Shown here: in pieces, positions 20,656 through 32,728 of the stretch
Layout: the number at the start of each line of letters is the position of its first letter
Position numbering within the stretch: the first letter of the stretch is position 1
From: Diplonema papillatum
Taxonomy: Eukaryota > Euglenozoa > Diplonemea > Diplonemida > Diplonemidae
Reading direction: 5' to 3'
Length of the DNA stretch: 64,000 bases
Assembly: GCA_030068145.1 (NCBI GenBank)
Contig: JAPJBO010000292.1
Coordinates: 142,501-206,500 of the forward strand
Program-made: the position numbers and the translations under genes
Notes under the pieces: generated by a model
What the model was told of the DNA's origin: nothing
Database searches by the model: none
The model's input: the letters and a program-made list of their open reading frames with translations, nothing else

Positions 20656-20984
20656 TAAGAGGCGAAAGCATGACACATCACGTGCGAAGAGATAGCCGCG
20701 CCGTCGGCAATGCAGATTATCGCCACAGATTCTTTGCATTCTAACCCAAACTATCCCTGTTGATCCCGCACAACGAGGCCTAACTCTGTTGTCGGCCAAA
20801 GTGTGCTGCACTTTGACTCTCGAGATTGGGCAGTCGGGATTCCCGGAGCGTCCCCCAATCTGCGAGAGTAGCAAATAAAAAAGCAAAGCAAGACCTGCCC
20901 CCCTTCGCCTGCCGTCTCCGATGCTTCGGCAGTTCGACGAATACTGCACGCGGACTCCCCCTCTGGATTGCGGGAGTGGTTTTG

Positions 20985-21200
20985 CGGTCGGCCTCACTCC
21001 CTCAATGCGCTGCCAGACAAAGAACCGAAGGAATTCCAAGTGCTGCAACTACCGAACCACGTGTTGAACGGGCGTGAGGTCATGCGGGTCTACCTATCCA
21101 CGACAAAACACAACAGGGAAAAAGGTCCTGAGTGAAAAAGCAACACGGTGGTGTAAGCGAAGAACACATCAGATTGTGTTTGTATTGTTTTGTTTACTTT
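20985..21200 (-). repeat. GTAGACCCGCATGACCTCAC repeat, minus-strand copy
   Basis: Reverse-oriented member of the 8806-9003 family, ending towards TTACTTTTGTATCAG. The adjacent 21200-21440 has ORFs without clear coding bias. Confidence 0.65.
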
Positions 21201-21436
21201 TGTATCAGTCGGAGTCAGAGCTGTGCTTGTGTCTCACCGTTTCGGATTCTGGCACAGCAAGGGCGGAGCTTGGTTCACCTTGACCCGATTTTGGCTCGAA
21301 CCCAGAATCCAATGCTCCAGCCCTGGCCCACCGACTTCATTAGAGAGTCTCTCGAGTCGGTCGGGCCCTGCTTCAACAAGTACGTGCGCTCGGCTAAGGC
21401 CGGCGCGGGGCGAGACTGGTGGCAGCAGTTGGAGTT

Positions 21437-21532
21437 CGGGGGACAGTAGAGTTCGGGCGAAGCTAAGTTCGGGCAATGCTAAGTTCGAGTGATGCTAAGT
21501 TCGGGCGTTGCTAAGTTCTGGTGCTAAGCGCT
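21437..21532 (+). repeat. Short tandem repeat of GCTAAGTTCGGGC type
   Basis: Five to six degenerate units of about 17 bp. GC-rich hairpin-forming sequence (GCTCGTGCCCGGG repeated) follows at 21628-21715. Confidence 0.8.
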
Positions 21533-21881
21533 CAGGCCCGGAGGAGTCAGGGCCGAGTCAGGCTGCGCTGGTACTACGGGCACGAAGCGAAGTTCGGCCA
21601 GGGTGGTAAAGTCCGGATGAAGCCAAGGTCGGTGCTCGTGCCCGGGGGGGGACACCCCCCGACCCACCGAGCACGGGTAAAGTTTGGCGCTCGTGCCCGG
21701 GTGGGGCGCCCCCCGGAGCCTGGGGCAGCCTTTTCCCGCCCGTCCCCCCCCCGCCGGCCTCGGGGCGACGGGGTGACCCAAAATACCGCGAGATACTGAG
21801 AAACATCGCAAAAAACGCAAGTTTCGGGCACATTAGACCCCGGAACGCAAGAAATCTCGAAAACAACAGTCGGCCGGAAAA

Positions 21882-21950
21882 GTGCGGTGAGCGGGGTTCG
21901 AACCCGGGCCTACTGGCCTGAAGGCCGTCACCCGCTCACTCTGCCACGCC
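21882..21950 (-). tRNA. Degenerate tRNA-like sequence
   Basis: On the minus strand there is an A-box-like TGGCAGAGTGAGCGG, a B box GGTTCGAACCC and a downstream TTTT stop. The acceptor and anticodon stems do not fold properly, so this is a tRNA-derived element or pseudo-tRNA rather than a working tRNA. Confidence 0.4.
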
Positions 21951-21954
21951 CCTG

Positions 21955-22935
21955 CCTACTGGCAGGCGGGAGAAAAGTTATATCCGCAATATTATCCAGT
22001 CCAAAAACAATACAGTTTCATAATTGTTGCAAGAAAAGCCGGGTTGGCTCGAATAGAGGCTATTCACATTGCATGTTCATAGGACCTCCAGTCTCGAAAA
22101 ATAAACGAGAACACCAATCACCACCCGCAGATTCGTCGGCACGCACACGTAGTCCACTACATTTGCGGTCTGTTCGCTTTCCTAGCTGGTGTTCTACTCG
22201 TGACCACGATTTCCATGAGGCTGTGCGAAGAAAAACTTTCACGGTATCCTTTTTATGGTAACAGGCTTGCTGGTCTATATCAAAAAGTGTCGGATGGCAG
22301 CGCGCTGTGTTAAATCACTCAAAACAGGGTTTACACACGTACGCACAAAAGCATTCCATTCTGCAGCCAGCCGCCCTGTTGTCGTTGACCCGGTCGCCAC
22401 ACCAAAAGGTCGGCGTCGGAGGCGTTGGAGTACAGCATGAAAAGCCTAAGAATTACGGGCTTGTGTCTGAAGTACGGCAGTGGCTCTGCAGTTGTGAAGC
22501 TCCCGTGCGCTCACCTTACAACATTGATGTGCATACAAATTGCGAGGTAAACCCTGGTGGTGTCGGTAACTACAATCCCACATGCTAGCCAAAAAATGTA
22601 AAGTTTAGTAAACGACAGAAAATCACGGTGATCACTGCAACCACTTTTACTCGCCCTACGATACACCACCCGGCCTCAACGGTCAACCGGAGACTCAAAA
22701 GTCCAGGGTTTTAATACATGAACTAGTCTAGCAAAGGAGGGCCGCGTTTTTTATAGAGCCTAATCCACATCAGGTTCGTTGTCAGCGGGTACGGAATCAG
22801 GACCATGTGGTGCGTGATGGCCTTGCAGGTATGCGTCTCTTTCGGGTTCTTCGCAATTCTATACGCGTGCCGAAGCACACCTTTTCAGAAAAAAAGGTGC
22901 TGATGGAAAATGCAAAAAAAAACTTTAACTCTCTA
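21955..22935. other. No supported gene; promoter-like module at 22680
   Basis: Short unbiased ORFs only. 22620-22715 carries a form of the GGTCACCCGGAGACT module (here GGTCAACCGGAGACTCAAAA) preceded by GATCACTGCAACCACTTTTA, an arrangement shared with 12695-12770. Confidence 0.4.
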
Positions 22936-22937
22936 AA

Positions 22938-23095
22938 AATTGCCGAAACCACCAATGACCAACAACGAAGGTACCCACCGATTCTCTTACCTCGTGTAAC
23001 CACCACTCACTCATTTCTTCCCAAATTGACGAAGGTCGCCTGGGGACTTTACAACCCCGGAGTTTCAAGCGGGCTTTCACTCCAAAAACAACGAA
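22938..23095 (+). repeat. Repeat with promoter-like module, second type of upstream part
   Basis: GAAACCACCAATGACCAACR, GGTACCCACCGATTCTCTTA and CCTCGTGTAACCACCACTC lead into the module (GGAGTTTCAAGCGRRATTTC). The copy at 54862-55027 is nearly identical. Here the module is joined to a different 5' part from that at 4958-5218. Confidence 0.7.
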
Positions 23096-23394
23096 AACGT
23101 GCTAATACATGGCTGCGCGAGCCCCCCCGGAGAAGCCTTGCGTTTGCAATTCATGGGGGGACATTCTTTTCAAACCTGCCAGGGTTCCCGGGTTTGGGTG
23201 CCCAAGGGACGGCCTTCATGGATTTCTTGGGTCTTCAGCAAGCTCGTCGCAGGAAGCGCCATGGGCAGCATGAGCGAGTTGCACTGCCATCCTGACTCAG
23301 CTGCGACCCAGGTACCGCAGCAGCAATCTTACCTTTCGCCAAAAACTTGTAGAACGTGGGGGGCCCAATACTACTCCACGAAGGAATTTACTTG

Positions 23395-24031
23395 GTGCGC
23401 GAAGAAGAAGTGTCCGTTGTGCGCTTCGAGCTCACAGCGCATGCCGGGACCACCACGAGCCCGGTGACGGTGCCCTCACGCAGTGCTGCGGAGCACACCA
23501 CCTGACGCGTTGCGGCGGCTGCGCCAATGCCTCCGTGTGCTGCCGGAGTGGCCACCACCGGGCGGGAGACCGGCCAGACGACGCCGACGACGAGAACGAG
23601 GCACCTGCACCTCCGGCGGGACCGCAACCGGCACCGGCAGCGCCCCCGACGCGGGCTCCGACGCAAACGCGGGGAGACGAGCGAGGAATCCTCCGGCTCC
23701 GGCCTGGGAGACTCACCAACGATCGATCGCGCGGCGCTGCTGCGGCGGCGCGCTGCGGAGGACTCTTCCGTCCCACGCACCCCCCCAGCGCGGCGGCGCC
23801 GACGCACTCAACTGCCAGTGCCGCAACTCCGGGCCAACACCCCCGCCCGGCGAACGCCGCCCAATGCAACGCAGCCCCCGGCTGCGTCCATCCGACGCGC
23901 GAACCGACGCAAACGCGAAGACACGAGCGAAGGGTCATCCAACGATGGCTCCGGCCGGGAGGCCACAACGACACCCACTCGTAGGCCGCCTCCGCGGCGG
24001 CGCAACAGACGCGTTCCATCTGCTGTGACGT
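23395..24031 (+). pseudogene. Decayed cysteine-rich and Arg/Ser-rich ORF, relative of the LINE-like ORF at 50.4 kb
   Basis: Frame-shifted pieces read KKKCPLCASS, then HHLTRCGGCANASVCCRSGH, which parallels RHRMSRCAVCNTPKTCCAAG and GHH in the ORF at 50425-52126. It then continues into Arg-rich text with repeated RKRGETSEESSG and RKREDTSEGSSN. At least two frame changes are needed, so it is a broken copy. Confidence 0.5.
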
Positions 24032-24079
24032 AGACACGGAGTGTGCATAGTGCGTTGCTCAGGGTAGTCGAAGGCCTGA

Positions 24080-24660
24080 CAATCACACTAATGCAACAAA
24101 TTCGGCCGCAGATCAACAGATGCGGGCGTTCGAAGTCGCCGCCGTACGGCACATGCCCAAAAAGATGGCGAACAAAGGACGGGGCGACCAGAGCGGCCAC
24201 TGGGAGAAGGCGGGTGTCCTGACCGGCAGCTTCCGACCCCAGGCCCACTACCCACGGGGGTGGCAACACAGCGGCGAGAAGTGGAAGGCACGGGCAAGAC
24301 ACGACCGGGCGACGCACCGCCGCGCACGCTGCGGCGGCAGCCGCCACCTTTGGGACGTCCTAGCGAACGCCGAGAAGAAGAAAGCCGACGCGCAACGGGC
24401 GGGGTGCAGACCGGGATCGTCAACCAACCGCCCGACAGCGGCAGCAGCGGCAGCAACAGCGGCAGCGACATCGACGGCGACGTCGCGCGAACGCACGGAA
24501 GGACCCGCGGCACAGCACCAGTCCATTCCCCACGCGGGGGGGATGGCCGTGGAACCCTCCCCCGGGATGACGAAGGCCGGGGAGAGCCGGGGGCAGTGAA
24601 GTAACGAAGCCCGCGAACGGTGGGTGGTGACCCCTCCGAACAGCCTCCCTGGCCCTGGCC
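24080..24660 (+). other. GC-rich low-complexity ORFs, possibly part of the same relic
   Basis: An ORF of about 160 codons starts MRAFEVAAVRHMPKKMANKG and ends in Ala/Ser/Gly-rich text. All three frames are open because of high GC. No domain was recognised. Confidence 0.3.
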
Positions 24661-24784
24661 CACTCCTGATGCCGCAACCCCTTAACCCGGGCGGCGGCGC
24701 TTTGGCATGAGCCAGGAACCTCCAGGGGAGCAGCGCGAGAGGCATCATCCACGCTTCAAAGGCCCACACACTAATGCAACAAAT

Positions 24785-24973
24785 TTACACACTTGGTGTT
24801 GGTCACAAACAGTCCCGGACATGGCTAACCATAACCCATAACGAAAGCGTGCACCAACTATACAACCCGTGACCAGATAGCCCTTTCTTGCTCTAAAAGA
24901 ACCCATTCATCAACGGTCACACGGAGACTCTAAAACCCCGGAATTTCAAGCGAACTTTAACTCTAAAAACATA
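24785..24973 (+). repeat. Dispersed repeat with promoter-like module, copy 2
   Basis: Begins ACACTTGGTGTTGGTCACAA and ends GGAATTTCAAGCGAACTTTA; 5' truncated compared with 4958-5218 but nearly identical where aligned. Confidence 0.75.
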
Positions 24974-25900
24974 CTTCGCAGTCGATCTGGCTCAGACCGA
25001 CTCGGACCGGGGTTTTTCGTACTTTTTCCCGAGTCAGAAAAAGTCAGACGGCTGTCTGACTCGGACCGAGTCGGAAAAAGGTACGAAGAAAGTACGAACA
25101 AAGTCAGACGAGCCGTCTGTTGATTTTTGTGGGTTATTTCCGGTTGTTTTTCGTGCGAGTGCACATCCATTGCGCTGTTATCATCCGGAGTCCACATCCG
25201 GGCCTAGGCCCAGTGGGTGGCCACAAAACTAAACTCTTGGCACGGGATGGACTGAAACCTCGAGAAAGTGGACAGGAAAACCCCGGGCAATGTGACTGGA
25301 ACAGACTAGAACTCGAGAAATGTACTGGGGGTCTCGAGCCCGCTTCCACAACTTTTCCCGCCACATTTCCCGTCGCCGGTGTCGGGAGCACAGCCAAAGT
25401 GGGAGCGTAGCACCTCCAAAAGAGAAGGAACCGGCAAAAAGAAGCAGAGATTGCAGGCACCAACGCGCACTTATCGGAAAAGGTTTTCCGAACCGGTCAC
25501 AGAAGGCTGCGTGCCTATTCTCCGATACTCGGAATTTTCGTGTGGTACTCGTGGTTGGTAGGTACAGGCGCGTATCATACACAGGACAGCAGCACGCACA
25601 GCACGTCGTAGCACGGGGCACCTGGAGGTCATCCTGCATAGGTGGGCCTGTAATAGAGTAGGGGAGTCTGTTATTCGGCTCATGGGCTGCAAGGGATCGA
25701 GCCCTCGTAAGCTTGTTTCGCAGTGGTTCAGGCGACCTCCGCCACCGGTGTGCGGTTCCCTGGGAAGGCGCCAACCTATTTTTGAGCAGAGTTCGCGTAA
25801 AGCACCACCCACCGATGGCGCTCTGACTGAGTAAATTTGTGATGCGAGCTGCTACAGCGGGCTTAAAAGCGCAGTGCGCCGCTTATGTCACGCCACAACT
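24970..25900. other. No supported gene; cluster of GTCAGAC/GACTCGG inverted motifs at 24980-25115
   Basis: 24985-25115 holds short inverted and direct repeats of GACTCGGACCG, GTCAGACGGC and GTACTTTTTC. The rest has short ORFs only. Confidence 0.4.
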
Positions 25901-26021
25901 TCGACCCGTGGCTCTGCAGTACCGCCGAACACGTGAAGCTTGGCTCCCGAGTAGCAGGCTTTCCCTGGTACCTAGTAGAGCTTTGAAAAAAATCCTAACG
26001 TAAACCCTGGATCGTCGGAAA

Positions 26022-26290
26022 GAAATGCTTGAGGGACTGCCTTGTGCTTATTTCGACGGAGGCTAGAGGGAGAGAAACCAGTACAACTACAAAGTGGGTC
26101 TCTTTTGTTGAACGCTTGCGCTCGCTAAACCCAGATGCACCTGAGTTTCACCTCAAGTATTTCCTACGAAGCAGGTGCTTATACAACACAAGAACAGCAG
26201 ACGCGATACGCGCACTAACATACGATACCCTACCGGAACCCTTACGACAATGGTCACCCGGAGACTATAAAACCCCGGATCCCTAAGTGG
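26022..26290 (-). repeat. Minus-strand GCACCTGCTTTGTAGGAAAT repeat next to a plus-strand promoter-like module
   Basis: 26022-26185 is a reversed copy of the repeat family. 26195-26288 carries ACATACGATACC and GGTCACCCGGAGACTATAAA with CCCCGGATCCCTAAG, as at 52365-52440. Confidence 0.65.
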
Positions 26291-26504
26291 TCGCACGTGT
26301 GCCACTGTTGTTGATCGTTGGTCGTTTCGGTCGTTATCCACATGGTGTAGCATACCCGCTTTACGGGTGTGACTCGGGCACACTCTTTCACACCAGCTTC
26401 TGAGGATGGTCCTCACCGTGTTCATACGGTGGTGATCCCGAGGTGAACGTATATCTGCACCACTGCCCCCCATCTTTTAGAGTTATAGGTCGCTTGAGAA
26501 TCCG

Positions 26505-26850
26505 GGATTTTAGAGACCTTCGTCGAATGGGTTCTGTTAAAGCTAATCCGTACTATTGGCTTCTTTCGTGTACACTTGCTCGCTTTGGCAAGTCAGGTTC
26601 GAAAACAATTTGTGACCGACGCCAAGTTCTCGCCAGGATAAGTGAGTGTTCTTGGGCTCCCCACGTCTTACAAGTTGAGCATTGAGTTCTTTTAAGTACA
26701 TGAACCACACGGATCAACATGCACTGCCTTGAAAGTCAGGTTATCGGATGACGTCGTCACCTGCCATTGCGTCGTCAAGGTCGAGCATTTGTGTGCAGTT
26801 GAGCATTGAGTTCTTTAAAGTGCGAGTGCCATCAAGGCAGGCGAGCACTG
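26505..26850 (-). repeat. Reversed dispersed repeats
   Basis: 26505-26690 is the reverse of the GTCGGTCACAAA family (compare 47428-47620). 26690-26850 is the reverse of the GGTTCATGTACTT / GAACTCAATGCT family, including the TTGACGACGCAATGGCAGG segment seen at 1748-1770. Confidence 0.7.
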
Positions 26851-27059
26851 AGCAGGAGTTGTTTTTAGAGTGAGACCCTTCAGAACACGCAGTGTGCGTC
26901 CCAGTTGCCGATAGTCACTCCTGGTGAACTTGCATTCTAGGAAACAAGAACACACAACGCAGTCGGTTTGTGGGTCGTATTACTATTTCACGGTGCGTGG
27001 GCTGTGTGGTCTGTCCAAGAAATTCAAGCCTGATCCGACTGGAGCGCCGGTCGGCTCAC

Positions 27060-27228
27060 CTCAAGACCTCGGCCAGCAACAGCAACAGCAGGCCGCAGCA
27101 GCAGCCACCAGGAGCCCCAACCCGATCCAAGACATCATTCTCGACGGCGCTGAAGCAGGCGGTGCTGACGACGTCGCATCTGGCGGAGACAGCGTATGCC
27201 TCTTATTTCCTTCGAGCGAACGCGCCGG
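27060..27228 (+). CDS. Probable internal exon, unknown protein
   Basis: A reading frame with strong GC-ending codons encodes SNSNSRPQQQPPGAPTRSKT, then FSTALKQAVLTTSHLAETAY and ASYFLRANAPE, ending at a GTATAC donor in phase 0. The start is uncertain (a CAAG acceptor candidate near 27065). The next in-phase exon candidate is 28144-28369. No family is recognised; the Gln/Pro-rich start followed by a helical segment suggests a linker and helix. Confidence 0.45.
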
Positions 27229-27776
27229 AAGTATACTCACCCTCTTGTGTGAAGAGGGAACCCCTTATCAGACATGCATAGTGCCACGTGCTAGATGCCC
27301 AGCAGCATTCACAAGGTGGGCGTACTTCGGGTGCCCCCTTCCAGCAGCAGCATACTCATACTGGGTGCCCAGCAGCTTCCCATACTAGGTACATACATAG
27401 GTGCTAGCAGCAGCATCCCATACGTGGTGCAAACATGATGTGGGGGTTGCAAGCTATGGTGCTACATGCCCTGAGGCATAGCAGCGTGTGGGATACGTGT
27501 ATTTCTGTATTGTAGGCGCGCTGCGTCGCGTTGGAATCAAGCTCGGTCCGTGGAGACAAAGGTTCGTTTGTGCACGGCTTTTGTCACGACGTTTTGAAGG
27601 GGGAGACTCTGTTTCGTGTCCTCTCGTTCTTGTATGTTCTGTCATAGTACGTTGCCGCGTTTTGGCTGGCTTCCGCATAGCACGTGCCGGAAGGCCTGCT
27701 TGTGCGGGCGCATGGCGTCGCAATTCACGTACTCCATAATAGGGTAGACCCGAGCCAACGAAGCAAGAGGCTTTAC

Positions 27777-27974
<198 letters not shown>

Positions 27975-28085
27975 GGGAAAGGTCAACGCGGTAGCGGTGA
28001 CCACGAGAACACATACAGGTGGGTGGGGAGAGGCCCTGGGACTGCTAAGGCGTGACTAACCACACCCTTTGACTTGTTTTGATGT

Positions 28086-28122
<37 letters not shown>

Positions 28123-28143
28123 GTTTTTTTTCTCTCTCCCTTA

Positions 28144-28369
28144 GTCAACCACTTGGAGCAATGTCCGACACACTGCCCTGCAGGACCCGCCATTGCAGCT
28201 CCACGCCGTGCGAATGTCACCGCGGGAAAACGCGCTGGCTGACTCAGGAGACGAGGAACTCGCGGAAGTGGACATCGGCAGAGACTCGGCCACACCAACG
28301 CCTGCCCAGCCCCCGCAGCCCCCGCAGCCCGAGCAGGAAGCGCAGCACCCGCCACCGTCTCTTTCGTAG
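28144..28369 (+). CDS. Probable last exon, unknown acidic/proline-rich protein
   Basis: Follows CTCTCTCCCTTAG, a very strong acceptor supplied by the CT tract. In phase 0 it reads STTWSNVRHTALQDPPLQLH, then NALADSGDEELAEVDIGRDS and a Pro/Gln-rich tail ending PPPSLS and TAG. Phase fits the donor at 27229. It may be the end of the gene whose exon lies at 27060-27228. Confidence 0.45.
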
Positions 28370-28370
28370 T

Positions 28371-29115
28371 CGGCAGGACTCTCGCTTCCGTTCAGCGCCG
28401 GCCGGAGGCTCAACTGAAGTCGCGAAAAGATTGTTCGTCGTTTCTATTCCGACATCAGCCCCACAGCTGGCCGAACCAGTTTCTTGACTGAAGCAGGAAA
28501 TCCGGGCATTTGCGCTATGTAGTCGTGCCCACCGTCTCTCTCCTTGGCAACAGAACGCTCGTCTTCGTACAACACCGGCCGGTGGCAACTGAAGTCGCGA
28601 AGTTGACAAGGCATCTGTTCCGACATCAGCCTACACAGCTCGCTGAACGAGTTTCATGTTTGAAACAGGATTCATGGAGTTTGCGCTATGTTCTAGAGCC
28701 CACCGTCTCTCTGTAGGCAGCAGGACGCTCGCTTCCGTACCACACCGGCCGGTGCATCAACTGAAGTCGCGAAGTTGACAAGGCGCTCGCATCAACTCCG
28801 AAATCAGCATACACAGCTCGCTGAACGAGTTTCATGATTGAAACAAGAATTCATGGCGTACTAGAGCCCACCGTCTGTCTCTTTATAGGCAACAGGACGC
28901 TCGCTTCCGTGCAACACCGGCCGGTGGATCAAGTGCAGTCGCGAAGGTTACATGGCGCTCGCTTCTATTCCGACGACAACCTGCAACTCGCTGAACGAGT
29001 CAAATTGCCAAAACAGGAAACCCACACAATTGCCTTATTAACTAGTGTCACTGTCTCTCATAGCCGACAGGACGCTCGCTTCCGTTCAGCACCGGCGGGT
29101 CGAAATGCTGATTCG
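28371..29115 (+). repeat. Divergent tandem repeat, unit about 175 bp, 4.3 copies
   Basis: Units start near 28371, 28549, 28723, 28889 and 29064 with AGGACGCTCGCTTCCGT. Each includes CACCGGCCGG, AACTGAAGTCGCGAA, CTCGCTGAACGAGTTTCAT and GAGCCCACCGTCT. Copies differ by 10-25 percent. It starts immediately after the stop codon of the probable exon. Confidence 0.85.
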
Positions 29116-29119
29116 TTTG

Positions 29120-29985
29120 GATGCAAAGCACAGATCAGAATCGAGCTGAGTGGAACCCGCTGTCATAGTTTGGCTTCTACCTCCTTTATTATGTGCAGGT
29201 GACGCGAGGATGGATCTAGGCCCCAGCACCGTTGCCACTGTGCAATTTCGCGTACCAGCCGCATTAGATGTGGTAACCTCTTTCCCAAGATTCCTCTCCG
29301 GAATCGGACCCTGATACCATCACGGTTGTCCAAACTGACAGAGCAGAGGCCCTCGCAGGCGCTTGCGCCGACTAAAGTCGTGTGCTATCAGTCGATTGGC
29401 CTCTTTCTTCCACGCACAGCTCCTACCCCAGGCTCCGTGGAGGGATATTTCATGCAGCAGTGCCAGTACGAATCGACCCCCCTATTACCTTCTTTCACTG
29501 CGAACCTCCGACTGTGTTTGCGTAAGAATGCAAATACTGCGAAAGTGTAGCCGGCTCAGACCTCTTGATTTCTGCTGCATTCACGAAATGCGGGTGGGAA
29601 ACGAACGAAAATTCAAACACATGCCCGAACTCCTATTAGACCCCGTAAGAGGCTCACATCGCTGTCCTGAGAGAGGGCGCTCAGGTCCGCGCTTATGACA
29701 AGCACATTGCTGATAGTCCCGTCCAAACACATTCTTAGACCCCGCCTCCGCCAGACTCACACATCGCGCGGAATGCGCGATGTGATATGCTCCAACTTCG
29801 GCACTCGGAGCACCATCTCCGCCTGTGTGAACGGCAAGGCTTCCATTCCCCGCATCTGCCGCCGCGCGTTTCCTCCGCTCTCGACTGCAACGCGCGCGGA
29901 AGCTGGGTTTCGGGCTGTGTTTTCTACTTGCAGCGCCGATGTCTTTCCCCAGTGTTTTCCCGCGAATGGAAGAAGAAGAAGAAAA
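29120..29985. other. No supported gene
   Basis: 29640-29755 resembles part of the ACTCAGGTTCCGCGCTGATG family (full copies at 33550-33890 and 37330-37650). The remainder has short unbiased ORFs. Confidence 0.35.
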
Positions 29986-29989
29986 AAGA

Positions 29990-30262
29990 AAAAGGCCGCT
30001 CCTGGTCCAGGAACGTGACGGTCAACCACAGCTTGCAAGGCTTGAGTCGGAGGCAGCACGGTGCCACAACCCCGTCCGCTCTGCCCTGCGGCTGACCGTC
30101 TCGACGAGCTTGTTCAGCGCGAGCGCCAAGCCCCAAGGTGCGCCACGCCTTGATGTCTTAGTTTGGGAAATCGGTAGCCACTTGACCCGTAGACCCGCGG
30201 CTCTGCAGTACCGCCGAACACGTGGAGCTTGGCTCCCGTGTAGCAGGCTTTCCCCGGTACCC
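29990..30262 (-). repeat. SINE-like repeat, minus-strand copy
   Basis: Full reversed copy of the 2055-2336 unit. A 350-codon ORF crosses it and the following GGGTACC-containing repeats. That ORF is not considered a gene because the repeat supplies most of it. Confidence 0.75.
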
Positions 30263-30684
30263 ACCCGCGAATGGAATGAAAGAAAACTGGTTCGGCAATG
30301 TGGTTCCTCGGGCGAACCGGGCCCGCCTGCAGTGACCAATCCACGTGACGCAAGGTTGGGGAGTTCCCCAGTATGGCACACCACTCCAGCCCGAAGGCGC
30401 AACCATCCCAACCAGGGTACCCAATGCAAGTCGGACACGCGCCAGTGGCCAATCGTAGGAACTCTTGAGATGATGTCATCCAACTCCAACCATCACAACC
30501 AGGGTACCCGGACAAGCGGCAGTGACCACACAGCTCTAGCCAGCTACTGCTGTACCGCCGCTGCTTGCCATGTTATGTCCGTCTACGGTCACTCAGGATC
30601 CGCGTGCGTCTTTGTGTCCGTGTTGAAAGGCCGGTACTTTGTGCAGATAAGACCCGGTGCGTTGTTGAGCACGAAAACGCTGGG

Positions 30685-31300
30685 TGCGCAGCCTCAGAAG
30701 TTTAAAAAAAAGCGGGATACATCCGCTGTAGCACAACCGCTTGCAGCTGGCAGCCTTCTCAAGTATTTCCTACAAAGCAGGTGCTTATACAAGAAAAAAA
30801 GGGAAGGACGACGAAGAACGGACCTGACGTATCCTCTATCCCTTTCTCTACACCCTTCCACCCATGATGATTGCAGTGCCCGACCGATTGACGTTTCCCA
30901 GAAGCTGGAGTTGAATAGGGTGTGCCCGCGACACACCCGAAAAACGATCAAAGGAGGTAAATGCGCTGTAGCCCACACGAAACACAGGTGAATCTGGGTT
31001 TAGTGGCGGGCGTAAGCGTTCAACAAAAAAAGACCCATTTTGTAGTTGTATTGTTTTCTCCCCCTCTAGCCTCTCTTCGAAGTAAGCACAAGGCAGCCCC
31101 TCGAGTATTTTTAGTAACAATCTCGCGGGTTGCCCTTCAATGTATTGTGCAGGCTAAAAAAGACGTAGGCAGCGTGTTTTTCAGAATTCTTCACCTGAAT
31201 ATACACAGGGTAAATACAAGTGGGAAAAATGATCAACCGGCACGCGGTCTCCTCCCTGTAAGGACCCGTTTCCACGGTGAGGTCCAGCCTCAGAAGTTGT
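30685..31300. repeat. Cluster of dispersed repeats
   Basis: CAGCCTCAGAAG arm (30685), reversed GCACCTGCTTTGTAGG copy (30745-30795), AGAAGCTGGAGTTGAATAGG arm (30900), plus-strand copy (30945-31115), then TCTCGCGGGTTGCCCTTCAA and GTATTGTGCAGGCTAAAAA (31115-31165), also present at 40110-40160. Confidence 0.6.
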
Positions 31301-31939
31301 GGTTGAAGAGGTGAGCCCGGCCACACCCCGAAAAAGCGGGTGTGTTACAACCAAACAGCGCGTAAATCCACACCCGCTTCCCCCCCTCCAGCTTGCTTCA
31401 CAAAGCTGGGTTCCACCGCTTCCACGTCTTCTTCCATCTCCCTTTCCCTCATGCTTGGAGTGCTGGTCGCTCGAGTCCGACAGGCTTCCCGAAAGCAGAA
31501 CCCCGACACACTGGCCGCAGTACATAGGCACACCCGTCTACTACACTACAAAGAGAACCCTTTCGACGGTGGTCACGTGGAAGCTTTAAAAGAGGCCCCC
31601 CCCCGGTGCAACCATGCATGCGAAGCAGTCGAACAACCCGGGCGTATCCCAGAAATTCTTGTCCTTCTCCGCGCCTTCCCGTGCGCCCCCTGCTTTGCCC
31701 GTTGTGGTGTGGGTGTGGCACACCAAAATGAACATTTCCGAATTGGAGCTTGTCAACTGATCAAAATGATGATGTTGAAAATGATAAGGCAACGTAGTCA
31801 CGTTCTTCACGTGTCCAGGGGGAATTCCTCTATGAAGGGCGGCGGTGTCTTATGGAACGGAACGCGTTTGTCAATAGTATAAAAAAAGTGACGGATGGCA
31901 GCATATAGTGATGTTTGTAATTAGCTTCAACAGGGATTA

Positions 31940-32070
31940 TTAGCCGGTCCATCCTCCCCTCTTAGACCGTGACGTATGCGATATGACGCAGGCCTGTCCC
32001 TTGAAACTGCAACGCATTTGCTGCCGCTGTCTATCGCGGTACCTAGTGACTACTGCAGGCCATAGCTGCA
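31940..32070 (+). mobile_element. Rearranged partial copy of the TGAGCCGGTCC MITE
   Basis: Has TAGCCGGTCCATCCTCCCC and TCCCTTGAAACTGCAACGCA with CTGCCGCTGTCTATC, which are parts of the MITE brought together with the middle missing. Confidence 0.5.
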
Positions 32071-32728
32071 GATACTCTGCATTTTAACTTCAGACTGCCA
32101 CGGGATATCGCATTGCACCACAGTCTCCAATCAGGTCCAATCCTATCTCCTGGTGCTGCATAGAATTGCCAGGTGCTGTGTTTCAGAATAGACTAGTACA
32201 ATCCTCACTCCTATGCTTGTGTCTGTCGCTGATGTCCACCGCTTGCCGCGTCGTATGGTTGGAGTAAAGATGAAGCCCGCAAGCTGCTAATCTTGTTGCT
32301 GACCACATGATGTGATGCACATAAATATATCACTCATTCCACGAAAAAGTGTCACAGATTTCGGCTTTTTTCGGATTTCTGCCGAAAATTTCCATCTGCA
32401 GGTCCGAAAATGGTCGGTTTCGAGATTTTTAGGACACGTTTGAATCAGTTGAGGACAGGGCTTTCCGAATATCTGGTCGGATAAAAATTTTGACCGACCC
32501 CCCCCCCCATAAATTGAGGCCGGGTCTCCAAAAAATGGGGTCTGAAAATCGACTTTTTTTTTTCTCGGCATGCAGGAACAAGTCAGATTTGACTCGCCAC
32601 AGAATTCTACGGGGGTGCCGATACGGTCCCGTGACAGAACTACGCGATTCCTCAAAAATTTGGCGGAAAATCCCAAAATTGTGCCTCCTCCTGCCGGATA
32701 CGACGAAATTCTTTTCGAGAAAAAAAAA

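Noticed and set aside
21882-21950. Functional tRNA gene
   Set aside because: A and B boxes and a T-run are present, but the acceptor and anticodon stems do not pair; kept only as tRNA-like.
29939-30991. 350-codon plus-strand ORF
   Set aside because: Made of a SINE-like repeat and neighbouring repeats; relatives at 11.4 kb and 2 kb are broken in frame.
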